A stretch of DNA of 64,000 nt from Spirochaetota bacterium (GTDB taxonomy: Bacteria; Spirochaetota; Brevinematia; Brevinematales; Brevinemataceae), in contig JAGUQW010000006.1 in NCBI GenBank assembly GCA_030154445.1, forward strand, positions 1-64,000. The letters run 5' to 3'. The notes beneath the pieces are model-generated. The model did no database searches, was not told the DNA's origin, and saw nothing but the letters and a program-made list of their open reading frames with translations. Both the position numbers and the translations under genes were made by a program. Below are positions 52,572 through 63,779 of this stretch, piece after piece (position 1 is the stretch's first letter; each line of letters starts with the position of its first letter).

Positions 52572-55028
52572 TTAATTAATTTCTTTTATATTCCAGATCT
52601 CTTTTGCATATTCTCTTATTGTTCTATCTGAAGAGAATTTGCCACATTGAGCAATATTAGCAAGCATCATTTTTGACCAAACTTCTTTATTTTTGTATAA
52701 TTGATTTATTTTTTCTTGAGCTTGTCTATAAGGTTCGAAATCTTTTAGTACAAAATAAGTATCAGGATTGTTACCATCAGATCCATATAAGAGAGAATCA
52801 TATAATTCTTGAAACAAAGAAGATTCTTCTCCAATAGTAAATGTTCCATTAATAAGACTGTCTAATGTTTGTTTGAGAAGAGGGTTTTTATGATAATATT
52901 CTTGCGGGTGATAGGTATTATTGTGGATGGCTTCGTTAATTTCTTCTGTAGTAGCTCCAAAAATAATACAATTTTCATTACCAACCTCTTCTAATATTTC
53001 TATATTTGCTCCATCTAATGTACCTAAGGTTATAGCTCCATTTGCCATGAATTTCATATTTCCAGTACCAGATGCTTCTTTACCTGCCGTAGAAATTTGT
53101 TCACTAATATCAGCAGCAGGAAATATATGTTCTGCAATAGATACACAATAGTTAGGAATAAATACTACTTTTATTTTGTTATTAATCACTGCATCGTTAT
53201 TAATAATATTAGCAACATTATTAATTAATTTGATAATAGATTTGGCTTTCCAATATCCTGGAGCGGCTTTTGCACCAAAGATAAAAGATCGTGGATGTAT
53301 ATCTATATTGGGATTATCTTTGAGTTGTAGATATAGAGAGATAATATGTAAAACATTTAGTAGCTGTCTTTTGTATTCATGAAGTCTTTTTATTTGTACA
53401 TCAAAAATAGAATTAGGATCTAAAGTAATATTTGTCCAATTTTCGATAGATTTTACTAATAATAATTTGTTCTGTTGTTTGATATCCCATAATTTGTTCA
53501 AAGTGTCTGTAGAATTTTTAAATTCTAAAAGTTTTTTTAATTGTGATAGATCTGTATGCCACTCTATGCCTATTTTTTCATTTAATAATTTAGTTAACAG
53601 TGGATTGGCTTTGATAATCCAGCGTCTTGGAGTAATACCGTTAGTTTTGTTAGTGAATTTTTCTGGATATACTTCATACCATTCTTTTAGAACATCATTT
53701 TTTAAAATTTTGGTATGAAGTTCTGCAACTCCATTCACTTTAAAAGATCCTATAATAGCAAGATGTGCCATTTTTATATATCCATGATCCAAAATAGACA
53801 TACGCGATTGTTTCTGATAATCATTAGGGAATTTTTTTTGTAAATCATTCAAAAATCGTTTATTAATTTCATCTATAATTTGATAAATACGAGGAACTGT
53901 AGATCTAAACATATTAACTTCCCATTTTTCGAGAGCTTCTGATAGTACAGTATGATTAGTATAAGCGAATGTCTTGGTAGTAATATCCCAAGCTGTGTCC
54001 CAGTCCAGCATCTTCCAATCCATTAATAAACGCATTAATTCAGGAATTGCAATAACAGGATGAGTATCGTTTAATTGAATAACATTTTTAGTTGCAAAAA
54101 TATTCCACTGATCGTCTCCATATATATCAGTAAAATAATGAATAATATCTTGAAGAGACGCAGAGGTAAAAAAATATTGTTGTCTTAGTCTTAATTCTTT
54201 TCCGCGAGTATTGTTATCATTGGGATAAAGTACACGAGAAATATTTTCTGCAGCATTTTGATTTTTTACCGCACTTTCATAATTACCATTATTGAATTCT
54301 GTCAAATTAAATGGCTCTGGAGCTTGAGCTTGCCATAGTCTTAAAGTGAGTATATGATTGTTATTATATCCAATAACAGGCATATCATAAGGAATAGCGA
54401 TAACTGTCTCTGCGTGATTTCTACGAAATCCTATACGCCCAGAGGATTCAACTATATTGTCAACATCACCACCAAATTTTACATAAACACAACAAGATTG
54501 TCGTTTTATTTCCCAAGCATCTCCTTTTTCTAACCAATTATCAGGACTTTCTATTTGATAACCATTTTCAATTTTTTGTTCAAACATACCATATTTGTAT
54601 CGAATTCCATAACCCATGGCTGGATATTTTAAAGTTGCTAAGGAATCTAAAAAACAAGCAGCCAAACGACCTAACCCACCATTACCAAGTCCTGGATCAG
54701 GTTCTTGATCTTCAAGCATATTTATGTCTAGTCCGATTTCTTCAATAGTCTCTAAAATATTATTATAAAGTCCAAAATTAATAAGATTATTACCCAAAGA
54801 TCTTCCCATTAAAAATTCAGCAGAAAAGTAATATACTTGTTTCGCTTCTTGTTCTCGTATTTGATCTCTAGTATCAGACCACGATTGGGTGATATATGCC
54901 ATAATAGTTTTACTTAAGGCTTTGTATAAGTCATTAATATTAGCTTCTTTGTTTGTTTTTCCAGTGTGTTCTTTGATATTTGATAATACATCATGTTTGA
55001 AACTTTCTTTATTAAATGGTTGATTCAT
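52572..55028 (-). CDS. glgP: Glycogen phosphorylase
   Basis: An 818-residue enzyme of normal length that releases glucose-1-phosphate from glycogen or maltodextrin. Conserved blocks: YYFSAEFLMGRSLGNNLINF near the N-terminus, GLGNGGLGRLAACFLDS, and the PLP-lysine motif EASGTGNMKFMANGA with TLDGANIEI. AAGGA precedes the ATG. It is monocistronic. Together with ackA it points to storage and fermentation of sugars. Confidence 0.96.
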   Translation of the reverse strand: MNQPFNKESFKHDVLSNIKEHTGKTNKEANINDLYKALSKTIMAYITQSWSDTRDQIREQEAKQVYYFSAEFLMGRSLGNNLINFGLYNNILETIEEIGLDINMLEDQEPDPGLGNGGLGRLAACFLDSLATLKYPAMGYGIRYKYGMFEQKIENGYQIESPDNWLEKGDAWEIKRQSCCVYVKFGGDVDNIVESSGRIGFRRNHAETVIAIPYDMPVIGYNNNHILTLRLWQAQAPEPFNLTEFNNGNYESAVKNQNAAENISRVLYPNDNNTRGKELRLRQQYFFTSASLQDIIHYFTDIYGDDQWNIFATKNVIQLNDTHPVIAIPELMRLLMDWKMLDWDTAWDITTKTFAYTNHTVLSEALEKWEVNMFRSTVPRIYQIIDEINKRFLNDLQKKFPNDYQKQSRMSILDHGYIKMAHLAIIGSFKVNGVAELHTKILKNDVLKEWYEVYPEKFTNKTNGITPRRWIIKANPLLTKLLNEKIGIEWHTDLSQLKKLLEFKNSTDTLNKLWDIKQQNKLLLVKSIENWTNITLDPNSIFDVQIKRLHEYKRQLLNVLHIISLYLQLKDNPNIDIHPRSFIFGAKAAPGYWKAKSIIKLINNVANIINNDAVINNKIKVVFIPNYCVSIAEHIFPAADISEQISTAGKEASGTGNMKFMANGAITLGTLDGANIEILEEVGNENCIIFGATTEEINEAIHNNTYHPQEYYHKNPLLKQTLDSLINGTFTIGEESSLFQELYDSLLYGSDGNNPDTYFVLKDFEPYRQAQEKINQLYKNKEVWSKMMLANIAQCGKFSSDRTIREYAKEIWNIKEIN

Positions 55029-55230
55029 AGTATATCCTTAATATATATTATTTATTGAATAATAGTTATATTTATTAAATAAAGCAATAAATATAATATA
55101 AATATAGACTTTTAGAATATCAATTATTAATATTATACAAATAATCGTCGATAATTAAGATAAGGATTATTGCATATAATCTAAAAACAATCTAAAAATT
55201 ATTTATTAAAGAATATAAAATGAGGCAAAT

Positions 55231-57381
55231 GTGAGAATTAATCAAATTGTTATCAAGAACAGTGGTCCTTTAAAAAATATTAATACAAAATTATCTCAAG
55301 TGACATTAATAATTGGTGATAACGAAAGAGGAAAAACACATTTTCTTAATTGGATATCAAAGGGATTATTTGAAAACTCAGAACAATTCAAAGACGAATC
55401 GTGGACAACAACAATTGGCGGTAAGGCTAATGTTCAAATGTCAGTAGATCCTTTATACCTCTATTATGATGGTGAAAGAATGAGAAATTTATTATTTGTC
55501 AAAGAAAATGATCTACTTTTTAAGCATAAAACACAAGAAGAATTACAAAAACATGAATATTGGAATAATGAAATTAATAAAATTCTATATGGACAAGATG
55601 AAATTTCTGAAAATTTGCAAAAAAGCTTTCTAAAAGCAATGGGTGTCAGTAAAACTGCAAAAACTTCTTGGTTGGTACAATTACATGATGGGATTTTCAA
55701 TCTCAAACAAACGCTTGAAGATCTACTTCCTGAATTTGAAAAAATCAATAGTAAAGAATATGGTTTGTATCAACTTAACGATTCTATAGGTGCTATATCA
55801 GAAGTTGAAAATCAGTTTGAATCAACACAACATTTGTATTTTTTAATGGACAAAATAAAAAAGGCTCAACACTATTTTGATTGTTTGGATAAGAAACAAG
55901 ACCTAAAAGAGCTTGATCAAGAAATAGAAAATTCAATTCAAGAGCATGAAAATCTCAAAATAATTCTTAAAAAACAAGACGATCATATTTTGGATACAGA
56001 AGATAGTATAGATGAATTATTATTAGATATAGTGAAATTGCAAAAAACAGAAGAAGAAGTTTTGAATGCACCGTATACAAATCATAATAGTTCTTTGGGA
56101 GAATCTATTCTAGGTTTTTTGATAGGTTTATTTATGGTGATTGCGAGTATTTCGTTAGCTTATCAATCAATGGGTATTACCTCTTTCACAAAGGTAAAAG
56201 GTCTCGCTTTAGTTTGTTTTGTAATAGGTGTTTTTTTCTTATTAAAAACATTGTTTCATAGTATATATGTCCAGAGTTTGTCAGATAGCACAAAAGATAA
56301 TCCTAATTTTTTTCATAAATTTTTGATAGATAAAGCTCAAAAAAACTTCACAAGATCAAATGATAAATTAGATCATCAAAAGAATTTGTTGAACAAATCA
56401 AAAGAAGATGTTTTGGAATTAAGAAAAACAATAAAATCACTTTTTTTAAAAATAGAAACACTCAAAACACAACAAAGAAAAATGTACAATAATGATCTTG
56501 AATTAGAAAAAATAGAACAGATTGTTTTCCCTTTGTATGAAACAGAAGATCCTGCTCTTATTTATAAAAAAATGCAGGATTGGTATGCATTGATAGATCA
56601 AGAAGATCCTGTTTTTGATTATGATGGATTTCAAGAAGTCAAGTCGCAAAAATATGAATTGATGAATCAAAGAAGCAATATTTCTCACGAATATGAACAT
56701 TCTAAATCACATATAACTCATACGATTAGAGGACTAATTGAAGAGTTAAAAAATATAGATCATAAAGAAACAATAGAATATTTTTATCCTGAATTGTATC
56801 GATTGCAAATTAACAGTAAAGATCTTGGAGGGTATTATGAATTATTGGAAGCTGTTGACCTATTAGTGGATCAAATTGGTAAAGATAGATACAAATCAGA
56901 AAAGATTATGAATATTTATCATAATATGGAATCAAATAGTGAAACATTACTGACCAAAACATTGAATTCTTCGTTTTTTGAATATTTAGTACAGAACTTT
57001 TTTGGAGGTAAGTACAAATCTTTTGTTGCCGAGCATGTTTCTCAACAAGGGATAAAAATATTTGCAGAAAATGGTTATGGAGAAAGATTTCCTTTAGAAA
57101 CTCTTGGACATTCTGTATATTCTCAATTTTGGTTTTTACTTCGATTATCCTTGGCAAAAACAATTTTAAATAAGCAGCCTGGAATTATTTTGCTTGATGA
57201 TCCTTTTGGTAATTTTGATTCTATTAGAAAACAAAATTTTATAGATGTAATTAATGCCTTAGTATATGAAGGATGGCAGGTTATTTTGACAATAACAAAT
57301 GATGAAATGATCTATAGCAATTTTGTATCTTTATTCAAATCAACATTGACAATTATAGATTTAAATAAAGATTATGAATAA
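55231..57381 (+). CDS. Membrane-spanning SMC-like ATPase (YhaN-type)
   Basis: A 716-residue protein. The N-terminal ATPase half has Walker A GDNERGKTHF; the C-terminal half has the signature region YSQFWFLLRLSLAKTIL and Walker B IILLDDPFGNFDS. Between them lie coiled coils interrupted by two transmembrane helices (about residues 290-340: LGFLIGLFMVIASISLAYQ and LALVCFVIGVFFLLKTLF). This resembles YhaN-like relatives of SbcC/Rad50. No SbcD-type nuclease is adjacent. The start is GTG 55231, with GAGG six bases upstream. Confidence 0.75.
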   Translation: MRINQIVIKNSGPLKNINTKLSQVTLIIGDNERGKTHFLNWISKGLFENSEQFKDESWTTTIGGKANVQMSVDPLYLYYDGERMRNLLFVKENDLLFKHKTQEELQKHEYWNNEINKILYGQDEISENLQKSFLKAMGVSKTAKTSWLVQLHDGIFNLKQTLEDLLPEFEKINSKEYGLYQLNDSIGAISEVENQFESTQHLYFLMDKIKKAQHYFDCLDKKQDLKELDQEIENSIQEHENLKIILKKQDDHILDTEDSIDELLLDIVKLQKTEEEVLNAPYTNHNSSLGESILGFLIGLFMVIASISLAYQSMGITSFTKVKGLALVCFVIGVFFLLKTLFHSIYVQSLSDSTKDNPNFFHKFLIDKAQKNFTRSNDKLDHQKNLLNKSKEDVLELRKTIKSLFLKIETLKTQQRKMYNNDLELEKIEQIVFPLYETEDPALIYKKMQDWYALIDQEDPVFDYDGFQEVKSQKYELMNQRSNISHEYEHSKSHITHTIRGLIEELKNIDHKETIEYFYPELYRLQINSKDLGGYYELLEAVDLLVDQIGKDRYKSEKIMNIYHNMESNSETLLTKTLNSSFFEYLVQNFFGGKYKSFVAEHVSQQGIKIFAENGYGERFPLETLGHSVYSQFWFLLRLSLAKTILNKQPGIILLDDPFGNFDSIRKQNFIDVINALVYEGWQVILTITNDEMIYSNFVSLFKSTLTIIDLNKDYE

Positions 57382-57444
57382 ATGCGAAATTAAATTAATC
57401 AAGTAATTGAAGAAGCTATATAAAAATAATAGTAAGGATAAAAG

Positions 57445-59319
57445 ATGAAAAAAATTATATTTATTTTATTAGTGTTTGTAGCATCTTTGAATCATGCACA
57501 ATTAACTATCAAATCTAATGAAGTTGAAACTTTCTATACGCAAGCAATTGATGCTCGTTTTTCAGGAGATTTTTCAAAATCAAGACATATATTAGAAAAT
57601 CTCAAAGAAAATAATTTTACTAATGAATATGTAATGAGTTTATTAATAGAAGTTTATAGCGAATATGTTGCAGATTTAATTCAACGACAAGATACCAATT
57701 TATTAAAAACAGCTTACCCAGGTATCAGAGACAATATTGCTAAAATATGGGATCTGTTTCCAGATTCTTCCACTATCCAAGACAATAGCTTGAAAATAGC
57801 ATGGATGGTAGGTGATAAAGAAATGGGGATGGTGATGTCTGACCTCGTTTTAAAACAAGATATTTCCAATCTAATGGCTAATTACTTTGCAGGCTTATAT
57901 CGTTTTACTGCTTCAACATATGCTCATTCAATTGCTTATTTCAAAAGAGCTGCTTATGCTCCGTTGGAACAGGGGAAGGAACAATTTTCCTTTCAAAGCA
58001 GAGTATATTTAGGTGATATTTATTTGGAACAACAATCAAAAGTAAAAGCTTTAGAATATTATCACAAAGCTTTGGAGCTGACTTCTACTCCTGAATTAAT
58101 AGCGAAATTGGCAGTTTTGGAAACATATCGTATGAATTATGTTGACGCTATTTCTTTTTTTCAAAATATTCCTGTAGCTATTATGACCCCAGAATTATTC
58201 AATACCTATATTCTAGCATTGTGGGAAGAGGGTTCTCCAGAATCAATAACTATAATGAATTATTTTTTATCTCAAAATAACATTAATCCCAAATTTGCTC
58301 AAGCTATTATTCAAATACAATTAGGAAGAACACAGCGTGCTTTGCGTCTTTTGGATGAAGATAAATTTGTTAAAAAAGAGCTACCACTGAATTATAATCT
58401 TATCAAATTAGCGTGGCTAAAACGAGTAGGACAAACAGAAGAACAATATCAAGTGAAAGCAAATATTGGTAAAGCAGCTTATGATGCTAACAAATACTCT
58501 TTAGCAAAAGAATATTTACTACCACTTTCTCGTAAATTTGATACAAATGGAGATATAGCTTATATTTTAGCAAGAATATCTAGAGAAAATATCAACAGTA
58601 AACAAACAATTAAATATTATGAAGAATCATTATCTAAAAATAAAACCTTATATACATATTCGGAACTAATAGAAGAAAATCTTTTATTGAAAAATTTTGA
58701 TAGAGTAACGACTCTCATGCAAGAAGTTCAACAAAATGTTACAATAGATACAAATTGGTTGCTTTTTATGGATGCCTATATAGATTTTATGAAAGAAGAT
58801 TATACTTCTGCAGAACAAAAAACTATAACAATGTCAAAAATTTTATCTCAAAATAATTTAGTAAATAATTTGTTAGCAAGTATTTACAACAAACAAGAAA
58901 AATATGATGAGATGGAAGAATTGTTAACAAATCAACTAAAGTATGATCCTTCTGATATTATTACTAAAAACCATCTTGCATATCATTATGCTACGGTAAA
59001 TAAAAATACAGATCAAGCTTTACAATTAGCCTTAGCTGTTGTGGAAGAGAAACCTGAAGAGCTTGTATACCTAGATACTTTAGCGTGGGTTTATACAATA
59101 AAAAATGATTTGAAATCAGCACAACAAATTTTTTCTACTATAGAGAAAAAATTAAATCCTGAAGATTCTTCACCAAGTATTTTAGATATATATATTCATT
59201 TAGGATATTTTTATAGAAAAATAGAAAATTTACAAAAATCAGAATTATATTTTGACAAAGCATTTAAAATAAACAAAGAAGATAAGTATCTTAATAAAAT
59301 ATATAATAAAAATTTATAA
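57445..59319 (+). CDS. Exported TPR protein upstream of tamB
   Basis: A 624-residue protein with a signal peptide (MKKIIFILLVFVASLNHAQ) and tandem TPR-like repeats over its whole length (for example VYLGDIYLEQQSKVKALEYY, then TLAWVYTIKNDLKSAQQIF). It is periplasmic or outer-membrane associated; there is no lipobox. It lies 48 bp before tamB and 63 bp after the ATPase, so it could be an accessory of the TamB/BamA outer-membrane assembly system. The ATG follows AAGGA. Confidence 0.78.
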   Translation: MKKIIFILLVFVASLNHAQLTIKSNEVETFYTQAIDARFSGDFSKSRHILENLKENNFTNEYVMSLLIEVYSEYVADLIQRQDTNLLKTAYPGIRDNIAKIWDLFPDSSTIQDNSLKIAWMVGDKEMGMVMSDLVLKQDISNLMANYFAGLYRFTASTYAHSIAYFKRAAYAPLEQGKEQFSFQSRVYLGDIYLEQQSKVKALEYYHKALELTSTPELIAKLAVLETYRMNYVDAISFFQNIPVAIMTPELFNTYILALWEEGSPESITIMNYFLSQNNINPKFAQAIIQIQLGRTQRALRLLDEDKFVKKELPLNYNLIKLAWLKRVGQTEEQYQVKANIGKAAYDANKYSLAKEYLLPLSRKFDTNGDIAYILARISRENINSKQTIKYYEESLSKNKTLYTYSELIEENLLLKNFDRVTTLMQEVQQNVTIDTNWLLFMDAYIDFMKEDYTSAEQKTITMSKILSQNNLVNNLLASIYNKQEKYDEMEELLTNQLKYDPSDIITKNHLAYHYATVNKNTDQALQLALAVVEEKPEELVYLDTLAWVYTIKNDLKSAQQIFSTIEKKLNPEDSSPSILDIYIHLGYFYRKIENLQKSELYFDKAFKINKEDKYLNKIYNKNL

Positions 59320-59367
59320 ATAGATACGAGATTTTAATGGTTAACATATTTCATTTTTGGATGCACT

Positions 59368-62300
59368 TTGAAAAGATCTAGAAAAGAATTTTTCCCGCGA
59401 TTAATTTTCAGCTTGTTTTTTGTCTATATGATACTTCTAGGTTTTTTTAATATTCTTATTGTTTTGAATAAAAATTCTATAGAAGTATTTGTGGCGGATT
59501 TATTAGAAGCAGAAAAAGTTTCTATAGGTAGTGTGTCAAATTTGCCTTTAGTTTTTATTAGTGGCGCAGAATTTGAAATCAAAGTTAACGATGAGCTTTC
59601 TTTAAGAGTAGAAGGAATATATATTCATTATCGTTTTTTTAAAATTTTTACTCGAAATTTTGAAGAAATTCTTAAAGAAGTTCAAATAGAAAATATTGTT
59701 GTTAGAGGACATAAATTTGATATTCAAGATTATCAAAAAAAGTTACAAACAAAATTTGCTGAAAAAGCTAAAAATACTACTCCTGTTAACACACAAGAGT
59801 TATTAGAACAATTACAATTTGAAGTCAATATCAAAAATATTTCTTTTACCCTTAATGTTATGACGCAATTTTGGTATAAACTTGATGTTAAAGGAATGAA
59901 TCTTGCTATGAAGAGTGGAGAAGTATCGTGGAAAGCTCTTGTTAATGTTAATGGACAGTGGAGTAATACACTCTTATTGGCAGATACACAACTAACTACG
60001 GAAGGAATGTTTAATGATTTACAATCGTTAACTGGTTTTGCAAATATTAATATCAAACATTTAAATCTTGGTGGCTTACCAATTATTCGATCTAATGTAA
60101 TTATAAATAGTATCTTTTCTAATAGTGTTCCTACTTTTACTCTTAATGATCTTTATAAAACAAATGATATTGTATTAATCAATAAAAAAGATTTCTTCTT
60201 TTCTTTGCACAGAACTTTTGATATTAAGTATGCTGATTTTGAAGAAAGTACTCTCTTAGATTATGTATTCAAACCAGGTACTTGGAATTTTAATTTTTCT
60301 GCAGAAAGAAAAAAAGAGTGGATATTCAATTTAAATTTCAGTTCACCTCAACATCCTAGTTATGGTTTGTCAGTATTTATTGATTCTGTGAAAAATCATA
60401 AATTATATGCGGCTATAGTGAATTTACAAACTCATTATTTTGGTTCTATAAAAGCCGATTTACTAATTCCTATTAGAAAAGGTTTGTATCCTTTACCTAG
60501 GGGGAAATTAGAATTAGATAATGTTCGTTTTATTTTGAGTGGATTGATTTTCTCAGGAAATGGCATAGCAGAGCTTGTCCCTAATAGAAATGAAATAGAC
60601 TTGACTGCTTTTGATATCAAAATGAACGGCGGATTAATAGGTAATACAGCCGTAAAGTTTGAATTTACTCCAGAAGGGGTATTTAATATTCACCCCAAAT
60701 ATTTGGCTAATAATGCTTTAGAAGTGAGTGCCTCTATTAGTAGACAGACAGTCGTCAATTTAAAAATATTAGATGTAGATGGTGATTTTGTTGCACAAAA
60801 TATTAAAATACCTATCTTTGGTATCAAAGATTCTCGATACAAGGGTTCTATCGATATGTTTAAAAAGGATAGACTTTCACCATTTTTTCTTAATGGATAT
60901 ATCAAAGGATTTTTAGATAATATAGAACAGATAGATGCTATTATTGCTATAGAAGATGAAAAAATAAATATTCCACGATTTCATATTATTAATCCTGATA
61001 TTTTACTAGATGGTAATATTCTCGTTGCTGCTACTCGTTCCAATACAGTAGTTACTATTATGGCAAATGGTAGTTTTGATAGTAATGACAATATTCCTAT
61101 AGAAATAGGCGTAAATATACAACAAAATAATGCTATTGTATCAGGATTAGTAGATAAACAAATTAAAATAAAAACAATAACAAAAGATTTGAATACTGAT
61201 TTTACAGTATTATTTGATAAATATCCCTTAAACAAATTAGGTATAAATGGATTCTTAGATGCGTATTTAGTAATGGAATTTGATACGAGCTCTATTACTA
61301 GATTTTCTATACAAGAAGGAATGTGGACTATTAACAATAGAAAAATTACCTTAGATTTTGATTCGCGACAAAACACTAATACAGGTTTGTTAGATACAAG
61401 TTATTTAACAATAGGTTTGGACAAAGATAATATGGATGCATATGGATACTTTTCTTTCTTAGATTCTATCTTTTCAGGGGCATTTCGTTTTGATAGAGGG
61501 GGTAGTTTTCAATTTCAATTAGGACGCTATGTAATTAAATCACAGATAAATATTAAAGATTTGATAGTAGAGAATATGTTGGATTTTGATATTTTTGATA
61601 GAATATCTTTTTTAAAAACAGAAGAAACAGAAACAGTCCTACTTGATTTAGACACTACTATTGAGGGTGTATGGTCAGATTTGTTATATAAAGGTTCTGT
61701 TAATATAGAAGGAGAATATAGTGATGCTTTTCGTGTTGCAATAGCTAACTTTGTTGTATCGAATACAGGAGTATCATTGACTGATTTCAGATTAAGACAT
61801 TCTCGTATGAATTTGGATTCAGATGTATCTTTAAATTATCAGAATGATAACCTGAGTTCACATTTAACAGGTTCAATAACTCTAGATAATATTTTAAAAA
61901 CTGATTTTGAATTTGATTATGCAGTGCTATCAAATCAAGGTCAGTTGAATTATAACATTCCGAATCTCTATTTTTTATCTAAAAAACCAATGCAGTTAAG
62001 TGGTCAGATATTTCATGATACAAAAGAGTTTTTATTAATTTCTGATAATATACACAAAGGTTTGATGGGTATAGTAATTACTGATAACAAAAAGCCATCA
62101 TGGGATATTTCTTTTATCAGTGATAGTATGAAATTTGTTAGTGAAGGAGCTTTGATACAAAATAATATACAAGCCACACTAAACTGGGATGTTCTTCTAA
62201 ACAAATTAACCTTAAGCGGTGATGTACGTAAAGTGAAAGGTGATATAGGACTGTATACGACTATTAGTGGAGCTTTAAATAATCCAATAGTTAATGGTGA

Positions 62301-63639
62301 ATTAGTAGGTGAAGATATTAATATCACTTTAAAATCTTTACGCAATACATTAAAGATCACTAACAAACAAATAATGTATATTTCAAACAATCAGATTAAC
62401 ATTCCAGATATTACTATTAATGCAACAGGTGGGGGTACTTTTGGTTTGGATGGGTTTATTTCTATTCAAAATCAAACAATAGGAACAACAGATATTCGTT
62501 TTTATAGTAAAGAAGTTAATGCTAGAGATAAAATATCCTTTTTAAATTGGAATTTAGAAGTACCCTATCTTTTTATAAAAGGAAAAACATATATTAATAA
62601 TATTAATTTAAGTGGTACTATTGATGATTTAGATTTAGTTGCAGATATTAGTACTGAAAATTTGAATTTGGGCTTAGAGTTACAAGATACTTTAAAAACA
62701 ACAAGTTCAGTACCAGAAAAAAATCCATTACTAGGTTTAGTAAGCATATTAAACCTAGATATTAATATTGATTTAAAGAATAAATCCCGATTTCTAAATC
62801 AATTGTTTGATCTAGAATTTGAACAACAAAATCCAATTACTGTTGAAGGTAATATTGGTGATGGTACCGTTGTGTTTACAGGTGATTTTAATATTGAAAA
62901 AGGTAGGGTATCGTATTTAAGTACTGATTTAAATGTTAGTTCAGGAGTGATGCAGTTCTCTGGAGATCAAGGAGATCCTTTCCCTTATATTTCATTAAAT
63001 ACAGAAACCCATCGAAATTCAAAAAATGAATTGATAGATATTTTTGTTAGTTTTTCAGGAAAATTACCTGATTTTGAATTATCTCAAATTTCTTCAGCTC
63101 CTGCCAAATCAAGATCTGAATTATTAAATTTATTAGGCTTTGGTAGTATTGAAGATTCTAGAACATCATCATCATCATCTGCTCAAGACTTGATTGCTAG
63201 CGGAGTTGAAGTAGCTGAAAACGCTTTATTTACAACGCCTTTAGCACGGCGTATTCAACGCTTGATACCTATAGATACTTTTCAAATAAAAACAGATGTA
63301 TTAGGGAATCTTACTCGTTCTGTAAATAATGGCTCAGGAAACGCTGTAACAGGATTAAGTATTCTTCATGGTTCAGAGCTAGAGATGGGTCAATATTTAC
63401 CAAGAATTGCAGGTTTACAATTCAAATATAATTTGAAATTAGAATCTCCAGATAACTCTAGTTTAGATTCTGGTAGTTTAAATCAAATACATAAAGCAGG
63501 TCTTGAATGGTCTAGTATATTACCTTATAATTGGCAAGGTGGGGTTGGAGTTAGTGTATTAGGCGAAGTAAAACCAAGTGCTCAAAATTCTTTTGAACCA
63601 GGAATCATATTGGAAGGTTCTCTCAAAAAAAGATTTTGA
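59368..63639 (+). CDS. tamB: TamB-family translocation/assembly protein
   Basis: A 1423-residue protein with an N-terminal membrane anchor (LIFSLFFVYMILLGFFNI) and a very long beta-rich periplasmic body, the AsmA/TamB architecture that bridges the two membranes. The C-terminal 300 residues match the DUF490 (TamB) domain: GDGTVVFTGDFNIEKGRVSY to a final EPGIILEGSLKKRF. The TTG start at 59368 follows GGA; no in-frame ATG is available before the anchor. In Borrelia, tamB is also adjacent to bamA and the proteins interact; the same pairing occurs here. Confidence 0.88.
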   Translation: MKRSRKEFFPRLIFSLFFVYMILLGFFNILIVLNKNSIEVFVADLLEAEKVSIGSVSNLPLVFISGAEFEIKVNDELSLRVEGIYIHYRFFKIFTRNFEEILKEVQIENIVVRGHKFDIQDYQKKLQTKFAEKAKNTTPVNTQELLEQLQFEVNIKNISFTLNVMTQFWYKLDVKGMNLAMKSGEVSWKALVNVNGQWSNTLLLADTQLTTEGMFNDLQSLTGFANINIKHLNLGGLPIIRSNVIINSIFSNSVPTFTLNDLYKTNDIVLINKKDFFFSLHRTFDIKYADFEESTLLDYVFKPGTWNFNFSAERKKEWIFNLNFSSPQHPSYGLSVFIDSVKNHKLYAAIVNLQTHYFGSIKADLLIPIRKGLYPLPRGKLELDNVRFILSGLIFSGNGIAELVPNRNEIDLTAFDIKMNGGLIGNTAVKFEFTPEGVFNIHPKYLANNALEVSASISRQTVVNLKILDVDGDFVAQNIKIPIFGIKDSRYKGSIDMFKKDRLSPFFLNGYIKGFLDNIEQIDAIIAIEDEKINIPRFHIINPDILLDGNILVAATRSNTVVTIMANGSFDSNDNIPIEIGVNIQQNNAIVSGLVDKQIKIKTITKDLNTDFTVLFDKYPLNKLGINGFLDAYLVMEFDTSSITRFSIQEGMWTINNRKITLDFDSRQNTNTGLLDTSYLTIGLDKDNMDAYGYFSFLDSIFSGAFRFDRGGSFQFQLGRYVIKSQINIKDLIVENMLDFDIFDRISFLKTEETETVLLDLDTTIEGVWSDLLYKGSVNIEGEYSDAFRVAIANFVVSNTGVSLTDFRLRHSRMNLDSDVSLNYQNDNLSSHLTGSITLDNILKTDFEFDYAVLSNQGQLNYNIPNLYFLSKKPMQLSGQIFHDTKEFLLISDNIHKGLMGIVITDNKKPSWDISFISDSMKFVSEGALIQNNIQATLNWDVLLNKLTLSGDVRKVKGDIGLYTTISGALNNPIVNGELVGEDINITLKSLRNTLKITNKQIMYISNNQINIPDITINATGGGTFGLDGFISIQNQTIGTTDIRFYSKEVNARDKISFLNWNLEVPYLFIKGKTYINNINLSGTIDDLDLVADISTENLNLGLELQDTLKTTSSVPEKNPLLGLVSILNLDINIDLKNKSRFLNQLFDLEFEQQNPITVEGNIGDGTVVFTGDFNIEKGRVSYLSTDLNVSSGVMQFSGDQGDPFPYISLNTETHRNSKNELIDIFVSFSGKLPDFELSQISSAPAKSRSELLNLLGFGSIEDSRTSSSSSAQDLIASGVEVAENALFTTPLARRIQRLIPIDTFQIKTDVLGNLTRSVNNGSGNAVTGLSILHGSELEMGQYLPRIAGLQFKYNLKLESPDNSSLDSGSLNQIHKAGLEWSSILPYNWQGGVGVSVLGEVKPSAQNSFEPGIILEGSLKKRF

Positions 63640-63779
63640 TACTTATCATATAAATGCTACGCTTGATTTATTTTAATAAAAATAGTATACTAACTTATTA
63701 AACTATTGCTCATATTTATTGCTCTAATAATATGTATTATATTTTAGTTTCAATTATAAATATAATTTGGAGTTACCCA

